From NCBI RefSeq assembly GCF_024399415.1, contig NZ_CP029257.1:767501-831500 (forward strand): DNA of 64,000 nt, written 5' to 3'. Position numbers and translations under genes: made by a program. The notes beneath the pieces are model-generated. The model searched no databases. It saw nothing but the letters and a program-made list of their open reading frames with translations, and was not told the origin of the DNA. Source of the stretch: Streptococcus oralis. GTDB lineage: Bacteria; Bacillota; Bacilli; Lactobacillales; Streptococcaceae. This document shows positions 40,544 through 49,884 of this stretch, one piece after another (within the stretch, counting starts at the first letter, position 1; the number at the start of each line of letters is the position of its first letter).

Positions 40544-40587
40544 GAAAAACGATTATAAAATTAAAAACTTATTTGGAGGAAATAACA

Positions 40588-40956
40588 ATGGCATTGAACA
40601 TTGAAAACATTATTGCTGAAATTAAAGAAGCTTCAATCCTTGAATTGAACGACCTTGTAAAAGCTATCGAAGAAGAATTTGGTGTAACTGCAGCTGCTCC
40701 TGTAGCTGTTGCTGCAGCTGGTGCTGCTGACGCTGGTGCTGCTAAAGACTCATTTGACGTTGAGTTGACAGCTGCTGGTGACAAAAAAGTTGGCGTTATC
40801 AAAGTTGTACGTGAAATCACTGGTCTTGGACTTAAAGAAGCTAAAGAACTTGTTGATGGTGCACCAGGTGTCATCAAAGAAGGCGTTCCAACTGCAGAAG
40901 CTGAAGAAATCAAAGCTAAATTGGAAGAAGCTGGAGCTTCAGTTACTCTTAAATAA
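40588..40956 (+). CDS. rplL: 50S ribosomal protein L7/L12
   Basis: The flexible stalk protein that recruits translation GTPases. The 122 residues show the N-terminal dimerisation helices ([20 protein letters not shown]), an Ala/Gly-rich hinge (about residues 37-53) and the C-terminal factor-binding domain ([20 protein letters not shown]). GGAGG lies 8 bases before this ATG; the in-frame ATG at 40573 is part of the upstream region and is rejected. Confidence 0.98.
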   Translation: MALNIENIIAEIKEASILELNDLVKAIEEEFGVTAAAPVAVAAAGAADAGAAKDSFDVELTAAGDKKVGVIKVVREITGLGLKEAKELVDGAPGVIKEGVPTAEAEEIKAKLEEAGASVTLK

Positions 40957-40991
40957 TAGAGCAACTACATTAGTAGCTTAAAAACATGATT

Positions 40992-41026
40992 AAACCGCTA
41001 TTCTTAGGAGTAGCAGTTTTTCTTTT
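40992..41026 (+). terminator. terminator of rplJ-rplL
   Basis: A 12-bp stem with one mismatch (40992-41003 with 41008-41019), loop TTAG, followed by a T-run. Between here and the next promoter (41027-41309) I see no gene; a 69-residue frame at 40986-41195 runs through the terminator and looks random. The stretch is AT-rich and may be decayed sequence. Confidence 0.8.
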
Positions 41027-41309
41027 TGTTCAAGAAGGGGCAGAAAAGGGGCGAACTAATTATATAGTTTATCTAGGAGACAAACAAGTTTTGAATAATA
41101 GACTTTCCATAAAAAATGATACAAGTTTTTACCCTTCAGGATTTATTTTTTCTAGTATCATCATTCCTATTAACAGTAGAAAAGTAAGTTTTTAATTTAT
41201 TGATACTCCGGATATTACAATCTCAGTATTAAAGAACTTTATTGAAGGTAATTTTCGAACGGTTTGAGGTAATTTCAATGAAATTTTAATAGATATTTCA
41301 ATTTTCTTC

Positions 41310-41340
41310 TTGACTCTGACCTTAGGTAAGGGATTATACT
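41310..41340 (+). promoter_or_regulatory. MerR-type promoter of the DUF2268 gene
   Basis: TTGACT (41310-41315) and TATACT (41335-41340) are good hexamers but 19 bases apart. A dyad CCTTA-GG-TAAGG (41320-41331) sits centred in the spacer. An over-long spacer with a central dyad is the hallmark of promoters activated by MerR-family regulators, which twist the DNA. No merR gene lies nearby, so the regulator would act from elsewhere. Confidence 0.6.
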
Positions 41341-41366
41341 AATAGTAGATAAGAAAGGAGATTATT

Positions 41367-42269
41367 ATGCAAATCAATATGATTCGTTCAGATAAAGTTT
41401 ACCAAGAGATGCTCGAGCTTCCTTTAGAAAAGAGAGAAGGTTACTTTCGAGCTAAAATATTAGCACCTTTTGCAACCAAATACCAAACGCAACACATTCC
41501 TCTGAAAGCAAAGTATCCTGGAGGATTTGATGCTCTTTTCCTACTTGGCTTTATGAATCAGCTACCCAGCACTTTGTCAGAAAAGGATAGACCAGCTATT
41601 GATGCTCTGAGCTCTGATCAACTCTGGCAAAATTGTCAAGATACCATCAAGAGGAGTATCGGTCTTTTTGAGCAAGCTGGCTATGATTTAGAGGTTGAGG
41701 ATTACTATTTTACTATTTTGTTAGGCAATCCAGAAAAACCTATGCTACAGCTCAATAAGGGTTACAGCGGAGATGGAGGAATTCCAGGCTACCTCATGCT
41801 TAGTTTACTACCAAATGACTATACTTTACCCCGTGTGCAGGCAGCGTTGGCCCATGAGTGTAATCACAATGTCCGTTTCCAATTTGTCAAATGGAATCAG
41901 CAGACGACATTAGCAGACTGGGTAGTCAGTGAGGGATTGGCAGAGTCTTTTGCAGCTGAGCTTTATGGCAAAGATCTAATCGGATCTTGGGTTACTTCAA
42001 CCAGTCCAGAGCAGTTAGAAGAGATTAAGCCCATCATCTCAAGTCAGCTTCAGCTAACAGGGATGGCGGAAATGGCACCATATCTCTACGGTGATGAAAT
42101 AGCTAAGATACAGGGTCAGATACCAGTTGGAATGCCTTATGCTGCGGGCTATGCTTATGGTTATCATCTGATACAAGCTTATCTGAAAAAGACTGGCAAG
42201 AGCATTATTGAGGCTACTGTGACATCAACGGAAGAGATTCTAGAGGCGACGAAAGACTTTTGGAAATGA
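41367..42269 (+). CDS. DUF2268-family putative zinc protease
   Basis: A 300-residue protein with no signal peptide. It contains LAHECNHNVRFQF (HExxH, first His at residue 163) and, about 35 residues on, VVSEGLAESFAAELYG, which supplies the Glu expected of a gluzincin metalloprotease. The C-terminal region MPYAAGYAYGYHLIQAYLKK is conserved in this family (Bacillus YjaZ-like). The substrate and role are unknown. GAAAGGAG precedes the ATG. Expression seems to depend on a MerR-type activator, so it may respond to a drug, metal or stress signal. Confidence 0.75.
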   Translation: MQINMIRSDKVYQEMLELPLEKREGYFRAKILAPFATKYQTQHIPLKAKYPGGFDALFLLGFMNQLPSTLSEKDRPAIDALSSDQLWQNCQDTIKRSIGLFEQAGYDLEVEDYYFTILLGNPEKPMLQLNKGYSGDGGIPGYLMLSLLPNDYTLPRVQAALAHECNHNVRFQFVKWNQQTTLADWVVSEGLAESFAAELYGKDLIGSWVTSTSPEQLEEIKPIISSQLQLTGMAEMAPYLYGDEIAKIQGQIPVGMPYAAGYAYGYHLIQAYLKKTGKSIIEATVTSTEEILEATKDFWK

Positions 42270-42331
42270 CACTTTTGCTTGCAAATCTGCCAGAGTTTGA
42301 TATAATGTAGGTAATTTTTGGAGGTGACTAT

Positions 42332-42700
42332 ATGCACTATAAAAGAGTTGAATTAAAAGTCGCAAATCAGGGTATCCATGAGCGCAAGATTTTTCAAGGT
42401 GTTAAGATTTTCAGTCGTAGCAAGCTGTCCAAAGATCAGAAAAGCATTCTAACACAGAAGCTTTACCTGACACCGAAGCAAAACATTGTTTACTATCAAC
42501 GGACAGATATCAACTATGACCAGAACTGGTATCATCATAAGGACTATTATGAATTAGCTTATGGTCAGATGGATAGAGAGACGGTTTTTAAGGTTTGCCA
42601 AGATTTTGACGAACTAAGTCCTTTTCTGGAGAACGAGCTGCTGGAGAAGCTAAAAGAAGAGCAGTCTGCAGGCAAATTTTTTGAAAAATTAGATATATAA
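42332..42700 (+). CDS. EXLDI family protein
   Basis: A 122-residue basic/aromatic protein whose last residues are FFEKLDI, the Glu-x-Leu-Asp-Ile C-terminal signature that names the EXLDI family. The body (KIFSRSKLSKDQKSILTQKL, VYYQRTDINYD) also fits. The function of the family is unknown. The TGGAGGTGAC ribosome binding site is strong. TATAAT at 42301-42306 with TTGCTT about 22 bases upstream suggests its own weak promoter. It ends in a strong terminator. Confidence 0.65.
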   Translation: MHYKRVELKVANQGIHERKIFQGVKIFSRSKLSKDQKSILTQKLYLTPKQNIVYYQRTDINYDQNWYHHKDYYELAYGQMDRETVFKVCQDFDELSPFLENELLEKLKEEQSAGKFFEKLDI

Positions 42701-42733
42701 AAATCCGACTGCTTTTATAAGCAGTCGGATTTC
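42701..42733 (+). terminator. terminator of the EXLDI gene
   Basis: A perfect 12-bp stem (42703-42714 with 42719-42730) with loop TTAT, flanked by A and T tracts. Confidence 0.8.
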
Positions 42734-42752
42734 TTCTAGTGTGATAGTGCTG

Positions 42753-42850
42753 AAACAATACCTTTACTATCATAGCATTGGCTACATTTTTAAAAGTTGT
42801 TTTAGCTGTCTTGAGGAGCTTGATACTGATGTCCTCGAGTCGACCATAGT
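42753..42850 (-). pseudogene. decayed fragment of the gdhA 3' end
   Basis: Read on the minus strand, this stretch encodes GRLEDISIKLLKTAKTT and then FKNVANAMIVKVL. The intact gdhA nearby encodes [17 protein letters not shown] and later [14 protein letters not shown]. At the DNA level 42753-42850 aligns with about 43380-43530, including shared phrases such as GTTGTTTTAGCTGT and AACAATACCT, with a deletion of roughly 60 bases in the fragment. It has substitutions and no start, so it is a remnant. Together with intact gdhA it brackets the GNAT gene. Confidence 0.75.
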
Positions 42851-42860
42851 ATACTAACAT

Positions 42861-43349
42861 CTATTCATCTGATAAGAGGGATTTTATCATCCAGATATTC
42901 ATAGCTGGGTGGCCGGCAGCGTTAGAAAGTGGTTGTTGCAATGCTGTAAAACCATAGTGCTGATAGATTACCACAGCCGTAGCCAGTTCAGTAGAGGTTT
43001 CTAGATAAAGTTGTTCATAACCTGCTAGGCGGGCTTCATGGAATATCCGCTTTATCAACCTGCTGGAATAACCTTTGCCACGGCTATTTTTAGTGACATA
43101 CAGTTTTTGTAATTCAGCAATCTTATCAGACACAGGTGCAAAGCCACCGCAACCAACCAGCTGACCTTCATCTTCCAGAATAAAGTAAGCTGCTCTCTCT
43201 TGCTGTTGATAGTAGTCGGCCAAATGATCTAGATGAGAATCAAAGTAGACTGTTCCAGGTTTGTCAAGCCCGAATTCTTCAAGACTAGCTCGAATGAGTT
43301 GTGCTACAGCTAGATTATCTCTTACTTCCATTGGCCGTAAGTTCATCAT
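42861..43349 (-). CDS. GNAT family N-acetyltransferase
   Basis: A 162-residue acetyl-CoA-dependent transferase. It has LRPMEVRDNLAVAQLIR at the N terminus, LVGCGGFAPV (beta-4), the acetyl-CoA loop LYVTKNSRGKGYSSRLIKRI (Q/RxxGxG/A type), and LYLETSTELATAVVIYQHYGF at the C terminus. The substrate cannot be told. GGAGG lies 6 bases before the minus-strand ATG; a second ATG follows directly. It is 28 bases downstream of gdhA and may be read from the gdhA promoter. Confidence 0.82.
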   Translation of the reverse strand: MMNLRPMEVRDNLAVAQLIRASLEEFGLDKPGTVYFDSHLDHLADYYQQQERAAYFILEDEGQLVGCGGFAPVSDKIAELQKLYVTKNSRGKGYSSRLIKRIFHEARLAGYEQLYLETSTELATAVVIYQHYGFTALQQPLSNAAGHPAMNIWMIKSLLSDE

Positions 43350-43377
43350 TTGTCCTCCGATAGGATGTATCGACTAA

Positions 43378-44820
<1,443 letters not shown>

Positions 44821-44889
44821 CTTTCAATTTACAAAACCGAACGTTTTATATAGAAATTAGTTTCTCAAAGAGAAAATCTTAAAGTATGG

Positions 44890-44895
44890 TATAAT
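44890..44895 (+). promoter_or_regulatory. extended -10 promoter of pyrD
   Basis: TATGGTATAAT gives a perfect -10 at 44890-44895; no clear -35. The ATG is 35 bases downstream. Confidence 0.6.
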
Positions 44896-44929
44896 ATTAG
44901 AAATAAAAGGAATCTGGAGGATCAGAATC

Positions 44930-45865
44930 ATGGTATCAACGAAAACACAAATAGCTGGCTTTGAGTTTGACAATTGCTTGATGAATGCAGCGGGTGTTGC
45001 TTGTATGACGATAGAAGAGCTTGAAGGGGTCAAAAACTCAGCAGCGGGTACTTTTGTCACGAAGACAGCGACCTTGGACTTTCGTCAGGGCAATCCTGAG
45101 CCACGCTACCAGGATGTTCCACTTGGTTCTATCAACTCTATGGGCTTGCCAAATAACGGCTTAGACTACTATCTGGACTATCTTTTGGACTTGCAGGAAA
45201 AAGAGCCAAACCGTACTTTCTTCCTATCTTTAGTTGGCATGTCTCCAGAAGAAACACATACCATCTTGAAAAAAGTTCAAGAGAGTGAATTCAAAGGACT
45301 GACAGAGCTTAATCTCTCTTGTCCAAATGTTCCAGGAAAACCTCAGATTGCCTATGATTTTGAAACAACAGACCGTATCTTGTCAGAGGTATTTGCCTAC
45401 TTTACCAAACCTCTTGGAATCAAATTGCCACCTTATTTTGATATTGTCCACTTTGACCAAGCGGCTGCTATTTTCAACAAATATCCACTCAAATTTGTTA
45501 ACTGTGTTAACTCTATCGGGAACGGCCTATATATAGAAGACGAGTCGGTCGTTATTCGTCCTAAAAATGGTTTTGGTGGCATTGGTGGAGAGTATATCAA
45601 ACCGACTGCTCTTGCTAATGTGCACGCCTTTTATCAACGCTTAAATCCGCAAATCCAAATTATCGGAACGGGTGGTGTTCTAACGGGTCGTGATGCCTTT
45701 GAACACATCCTCTGCGGTGCTAGCATGGTGCAAGTAGGGACCACCCTACACAAGGAAGGCGTTGGAGTTTTTGAGCGCATTACCAATGAATTGAAAGCTA
45801 TTATGGTGGAAAAAGGGTATGAGAGCCTAGAAGATTTCCGTGGGAAATTGCGCTATATTGATTAA
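44930..45865 (+). CDS. pyrDA: dihydroorotate dehydrogenase, class 1A
   Basis: Oxidises dihydroorotate to orotate in pyrimidine synthesis, using fumarate as acceptor in class 1A enzymes. The 311 residues include the FMN-binding [26 protein letters not shown], the catalytic cysteine in [14 protein letters not shown] (about residue 130), and [20 protein letters not shown]. It is cytosolic with no membrane helix, unlike class 2. GGAGGATCAG lies before the ATG. Confidence 0.94.
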   Translation: MVSTKTQIAGFEFDNCLMNAAGVACMTIEELEGVKNSAAGTFVTKTATLDFRQGNPEPRYQDVPLGSINSMGLPNNGLDYYLDYLLDLQEKEPNRTFFLSLVGMSPEETHTILKKVQESEFKGLTELNLSCPNVPGKPQIAYDFETTDRILSEVFAYFTKPLGIKLPPYFDIVHFDQAAAIFNKYPLKFVNCVNSIGNGLYIEDESVVIRPKNGFGGIGGEYIKPTALANVHAFYQRLNPQIQIIGTGGVLTGRDAFEHILCGASMVQVGTTLHKEGVGVFERITNELKAIMVEKGYESLEDFRGKLRYID

Positions 45866-45894
45866 GTTTAATAAAAAATCAGAAGAAAGGAGAG

Positions 45895-46935
45895 ATGATG
45901 CTAGCCATTGAAGACAGTCAGAAGTTGACTTTATCAAATCTATCTAGCTTGAATCTATTTACAGGAACAGATCAGGGCCAGTTTGAAGTTATGAAGAGTC
46001 AGGTGTTGAGGCAGATTGGTTATGATCCAGCTGATCTCAATTTTGCTTACTTTGATATGAAAGAAGTAGCTTATAAAGACTTAGAGTTGGAGTTGGTCAG
46101 TCTCCCTTTCTTTGCGGATGAGAAAATCGTGATATTAGACCATTTTGTCGATATCACAACAGCCAAGAAACGCTTTTTAGCAGATGATGAGCTCAAGTCG
46201 TTTGAAGAATACCTTGATAACCCTTCACCAACAACCAAGTTATTGATTTTTGCAGAAGGAAAGTTAGATAGTAAAAGACGGCTGGTCAAATTGCTCAAAC
46301 GAGATGCGACTGTCTTTGATGCTATTGAACCCAAGGAACAAGAACTCCGCCAGTTTTTCCAAAAATGGAGTCAGACACAAGGTCTGCAGTTTGCGGAAAA
46401 ATCTTTTGAAAATCTACTCATCAAGTCTGGTTTTCAGTTTAGCGAAATCCAGAAAAATCTCCTCTTTTTACAGTCTTATAAATCAGACGGCGTGATTGAG
46501 GAGAAGGACATTGTCGAGGCCATTCCAAAGACCTTGCAGGATAATATTTTTGATTTGACTCAGTTTATTTTAGCTAAGAAGATTGACCAGGCCCGTGACT
46601 TGGTTAGAGACTTGACCTTGCAAGGGGAGGATGAGATCAAGCTCATAGCTGTCATGTTAGGACAGTTTCGTACCTTTACCCAAGTGAAGATTTTATCAGA
46701 GACTGGTCAGACGGAATCGCAGATTGTAAGCAGTCTGGGAACTTATTTGGGGCGAAATCCTAATCCTTATCAAATCAAGTTTGCACTGAGAGATTCGAGA
46801 GGGATTTCCATTGCCTTTCTCAAGCGAGCGATTTCTTATTTGATTGAAACAGACTACCAGATTAAGACAGGTGTCTATGAAAAGGGGTACCTGTTTGAAA
46901 AGGCACTTTTGCAGATCGCGGCAGAAGCAAATTGA
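45895..46935 (+). CDS. holA: DNA polymerase III subunit delta
   Basis: HolA opens the sliding clamp as part of the clamp loader. The 346-residue protein has the typical order: N-terminal nucleotide-fold domain (LFTGTDQGQFEVMKSQVL), VSLPFFADEKIVILDHF, a lid domain, and the C-terminal collar with DNIFDLTQFILAKKIDQARD and TDYQIKTGVYEKGYLFEKAL. It starts with two adjacent ATGs (45895 or 45898) after GAAAGGAGAG. It follows pyrDA in the same direction. Confidence 0.92.
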   Translation: MMLAIEDSQKLTLSNLSSLNLFTGTDQGQFEVMKSQVLRQIGYDPADLNFAYFDMKEVAYKDLELELVSLPFFADEKIVILDHFVDITTAKKRFLADDELKSFEEYLDNPSPTTKLLIFAEGKLDSKRRLVKLLKRDATVFDAIEPKEQELRQFFQKWSQTQGLQFAEKSFENLLIKSGFQFSEIQKNLLFLQSYKSDGVIEEKDIVEAIPKTLQDNIFDLTQFILAKKIDQARDLVRDLTLQGEDEIKLIAVMLGQFRTFTQVKILSETGQTESQIVSSLGTYLGRNPNPYQIKFALRDSRGISIAFLKRAISYLIETDYQIKTGVYEKGYLFEKALLQIAAEAN

Positions 46936-46944
46936 GCAAAAAAC

Positions 46945-46973
46945 TTGAAAAAAGAGGATGATTGCGTTATCAT
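46945..46973 (+). promoter_or_regulatory. sodA promoter with dyad
   Basis: TTGAAA (46945-46950), a 17-base spacer and TATCAT (46968-46973). An inverted repeat ATGAT-N6-ATCAT (46958-46973) overlaps the -10 and could be an operator; I cannot name the regulator. Confidence 0.65.
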
Positions 46974-47004
46974 TTTCATATAGAAAGAAAAAGAGGTATT
47001 ACAG

Positions 47005-47610
47005 ATGGCTATTATCTTACCAGACCTTCCATACGCATACGACGCTTTGGAACCATACATCGATGCAGAAACAATGCACTTGCACCATGACAAACACCAC
47101 CAAACTTATGTAAACAATGCAAATGCAGCTCTTGAAAAACACCCTGAAATTGGTGAAGACCTTGAAGTCTTGCTTGCTGATGTAGATTCTATCCCAGCTG
47201 ATATCCGCCAAGCGCTTATCAACAATGGTGGTGGACACTTGAACCACGCTCTTTTCTGGGAATTGATGACTCCAGAAAAAACAGCTCCTTCAGCAGAACT
47301 TGCAGCAGCAATCGATGCAACATTTGGTTCATTTGAAGAGTTCCAAGCAGCCTTTACAGCAGCAGCTACAACTCGCTTTGGTTCTGGCTGGGCTTGGTTG
47401 GTTGTCAACAAAGAAGGGAAGCTTGAAGTAACTTCAACAGCAAACCAAGACACACCAATCTCAGAAGGCAAAAAACCAATCTTGGGCTTGGACGTTTGGG
47501 AACATGCTTACTACGTGAAATACCGCAACGTGCGTCCTGACTACATCAAAGCTTTCTTCTCAGTGATTAACTGGAACAAAGTAGACGAGCTATACGCAGC
47601 AGCTAAATAA
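47005..47610 (+). CDS. sodA: manganese-dependent superoxide dismutase
   Basis: SodA dismutates superoxide in the cytoplasm. The 201 residues show the four metal ligands in their usual settings: the His in [14 protein letters not shown] (residue 27), the His in NHALFWELM (residue 81), and the Asp and His in [10 protein letters not shown] (residues 163 and 167). The GSGWAWLV motif is also present. It is single-gene, from its own promoter to the terminator at 47661. Confidence 0.97.
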   Translation: MAIILPDLPYAYDALEPYIDAETMHLHHDKHHQTYVNNANAALEKHPEIGEDLEVLLADVDSIPADIRQALINNGGGHLNHALFWELMTPEKTAPSAELAAAIDATFGSFEEFQAAFTAAATTRFGSGWAWLVVNKEGKLEVTSTANQDTPISEGKKPILGLDVWEHAYYVKYRNVRPDYIKAFFSVINWNKVDELYAAAK

Positions 47611-47660
47611 TAAAATATGGAGGGAAGAGTCAATCTTCTCTTTTTAAGGTTATAAAGCAG

Positions 47661-47691
47661 AAGTCTGACAGAATCGTCAGACTTTTTTCAT
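47661..47691 (+). terminator. terminator of sodA
   Basis: A 9-bp stem AAGTCTGAC (47661-47669) with GTCAGACTT (47676-47684) followed by T-run. TGGTAAAAT at 47724-47732 downstream may be the -10 of yutD. Confidence 0.85.
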
Positions 47692-47765
47692 TTAGAGGAT
47701 ATTCGTGCCAACTGCTAGAAATTATGGTAAAATAGAGTGTTAAGTAATCGTGGAAAAGGAAGACT

Positions 47766-48296
47766 ATGCGTAAAGAAATTGCACCTGAATTATACAACTA
47801 TAACAAGTTTCCTGGCCCAGAATTTCATGTGAATGGGGATAAGGTTGAGACTGAAGGGATTGCTTTTACCTTGGTTGAAAATATCAAGGATGCTTTCGAT
47901 GTGACTGTCTTTAATCAACGCTTCTCAGAAGTGTTGACCAAGTTTGATTATGTCGTGGGGGACTGGAGCAATGAACAGCTCCGCCTACGCGGTTTTTACA
48001 AAGACGATCGAACAGAGGAAAAAATTGAAAAAATCAGTCGCTTACAAGATTATCTTTTGGAGTACTGTAGTTATGGTTGTGCTTATTTTGTCTTAGAAAA
48101 CCAAGCACCTAAGCGTGCGTCATTTGACAAGAAAATGCGTAAAAAGGAAGAGGAAAACCTTCCTAGAAGAGGAAAGAAACCTTCGCAAAACAAGAGAAAA
48201 CCAAATGCGGATAAGAGAAATAGACGTCGTCATAAGGACCAAAAGTCTCAGAAAGAGGACAAGGGACAGCGCCATTTTGTCATTCGTCAGAAATAG
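47766..48296 (+). CDS. yutD: YutD family protein
   Basis: A 176-residue protein. The first 115 residues form a compact domain (KFPGPEFHVNGDKVETEGIAFTL is split across its start; then FDYVVGDWSNEQLRLRGFY and YLLEYCSYGCAYFVLEN) typical of YutD/DUF1027. The last 55 residues are a very basic low-complexity tail (KKPSQNKRKPNADKRNRRRH), suggesting RNA or nucleic-acid contact. Function unknown. It is 20 bases before rlmN and probably co-transcribed. Confidence 0.8.
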   Translation: MRKEIAPELYNYNKFPGPEFHVNGDKVETEGIAFTLVENIKDAFDVTVFNQRFSEVLTKFDYVVGDWSNEQLRLRGFYKDDRTEEKIEKISRLQDYLLEYCSYGCAYFVLENQAPKRASFDKKMRKKEEENLPRRGKKPSQNKRKPNADKRNRRRHKDQKSQKEDKGQRHFVIRQK

Positions 48297-48316
48297 ATAG
48301 AGAATAAGGAGAAGAG

Positions 48317-49402
48317 ATGAAACCGTCTATTTATAGTTTAACACGTCAAGCCATGCAAGAATGGGTATTAGAACAAGGAGAAAAGAAATTCCGAGCAGAT
48401 CAAATCTGGGAATGGCTCTACCGTAAACGTGTCCAGTCATTTGAAGAAATGACCAATCTTTCCAAGGATTTGATTGCTAAGCTCAATGAGCAGTTTGTGG
48501 TCAATCCTTTGAAACAACGGATTGTACAAGAGTCGGCTGACGGTACTGTTAAGTATCTTTTCGAGTTGCCAGATGGTATGTTGATTGAAACAGTGCTGAT
48601 GCGTCAACACTACGGGCTGTCAGTCTGTGTGACTACTCAGGTCGGCTGTAACATCGGCTGTACCTTCTGTGCATCAGGCTTGATTAAGAAGCAACGTGAC
48701 CTTAATAACGGTGAAATTGTAGCGCAGATCATGCTGGTTCAGAAATATTTTGATGAGCGTGGTCAAGACGAGCGTGTCAGTCATATCGTAGTCATGGGAA
48801 TTGGAGAACCATTTGATAACTACAACAATGTTTTGAATTTCGTCCGTACCATCAATGATGACAAGGGGATGGCTATCGGTGCTCGTCACATCACAGTTTC
48901 AACTTCAGGTTTGGCCCATAAAATTCGTGACTTTGCTAATGAAGGCGTACAAGTCAATCTCGCTGTTTCCCTTCACGCACCCAATAATGAATTGCGCTCA
49001 AGCATCATGAAAATTAACCGTGCCTTTCCGATTGAAAAACTCTTTGCTGCTATTGAGTACTATATCGAAACAACCAATCGCCGTGTGACCTTTGAATACA
49101 TCATGCTCAATGAAGTCAACGATGGAGTAGAACAAGCCTTGGAGCTTGCTGAATTGCTCAAGAACATCAAGAAATTGTCTTATGTAAACTTGATTCCCTA
49201 TAACCCAGTTAGTGAACATGACCAATATAGCCGTAGTCCCAAAGAGCGCGTGATGGCCTTCTATGATACCCTCAAGAAAAAAGGGGTCAACTGTGTTGTC
49301 CGTCAGGAACATGGTACAGATATTGATGCAGCTTGTGGACAATTGCGTTCCAATACAATGAAACGTGACCGCCAGAAGGCAGTCGCAGCGGTAAATCCAT
49401 AA
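48317..49402 (+). CDS. rlmN: dual-specificity 23S rRNA/tRNA adenine-C2 methyltransferase
   Basis: RlmN is a radical-SAM enzyme that methylates A2503 of 23S rRNA and A37 of some tRNAs. The 361 residues have the cluster motif [11 protein letters not shown] (CxxxCxxC, about residues 114-124), [26 protein letters not shown], and a C-terminal [20 protein letters not shown] with the second catalytic Cys. AAGGAGAAGAG lies before the ATG. One base separates it from the VanZ-like gene. Confidence 0.96.
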   Translation: MKPSIYSLTRQAMQEWVLEQGEKKFRADQIWEWLYRKRVQSFEEMTNLSKDLIAKLNEQFVVNPLKQRIVQESADGTVKYLFELPDGMLIETVLMRQHYGLSVCVTTQVGCNIGCTFCASGLIKKQRDLNNGEIVAQIMLVQKYFDERGQDERVSHIVVMGIGEPFDNYNNVLNFVRTINDDKGMAIGARHITVSTSGLAHKIRDFANEGVQVNLAVSLHAPNNELRSSIMKINRAFPIEKLFAAIEYYIETTNRRVTFEYIMLNEVNDGVEQALELAELLKNIKKLSYVNLIPYNPVSEHDQYSRSPKERVMAFYDTLKKKGVNCVVRQEHGTDIDAACGQLRSNTMKRDRQKAVAAVNP

Positions 49403-49403
49403 A

Positions 49404-49883
49404 ATGACTAGAAAAAGAGAATTAATCTTAAGGTTGGGAGTGGCTATTTACAGTTTTTGCATTGTCTGTTTTTGTTTTACCCCCCAGCCTCAACTTCCTA
49501 CAGGAGTGGAAACTCCAGGTATTCAAACTTTTGGACGCCTGGTTTTTCTTTTAACTCCCTTAAACTCCCTTTGGAATCTGGGTGAAGTGACCAGTTTGGG
49601 ACAAGTCATTTGGATCTTTTTGCAGAATATTTTAAATGTCTTCTTGCTCTTCCCTCTGGTCTTTCAACTGATCTATCTCTGTCCAAATTTACGACAAACG
49701 AAAAAAATCCTATTTCTCAGTTTTCTACTGAGTCTAGGAATTGAGTGTACGCAGCTGGTCTTAGACTTTTTCTTTGATTTTAATCGGGTCTTTGAGATTG
49801 ATGATTTGTGGACCAATACCTTGGGTGGCTATCTGGCTTGGATCCTCTATAAAGGGCTGCATAAAAACAAGATAAGGAATTAG
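49404..49883 (+). CDS. VanZ-like membrane protein
   Basis: A 159-residue membrane protein with four likely spans and the VanZ-family C-terminal pattern LSLGIECTQLVLDFFFDFNR followed by EIDDLWTNTLGGYLAWILY (the FEIDDLWTNTLG motif). VanZ itself gives low-level teicoplanin resistance, but most chromosomal homologues have no proven role. It lies between rlmN and the ABC-F gene with 1-base gaps, so all three are co-transcribed. Confidence 0.82.
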   Translation: MTRKRELILRLGVAIYSFCIVCFCFTPQPQLPTGVETPGIQTFGRLVFLLTPLNSLWNLGEVTSLGQVIWIFLQNILNVFLLFPLVFQLIYLCPNLRQTKKILFLSFLLSLGIECTQLVLDFFFDFNRVFEIDDLWTNTLGGYLAWILYKGLHKNKIRN

Positions 49884-49884
49884 A

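Noticed and set aside
40986-41195. 69-residue frame after rplL
   Set aside because: It overlaps the rplL terminator, has no ribosome binding site and reads like random low-GC sequence.
41250-41290. AATTTCAATGAAATT dyad near 41270 as a CodY box
   Set aside because: It differs from the consensus at four positions, far weaker than the hom and gdhA sites.
42588-42860. 90-residue minus-strand frame as a functional gene
   Set aside because: Only part of it resembles the GdhA C terminus, with a deletion, and the rest is antisense to the EXLDI gene; treated as a gdhA remnant.
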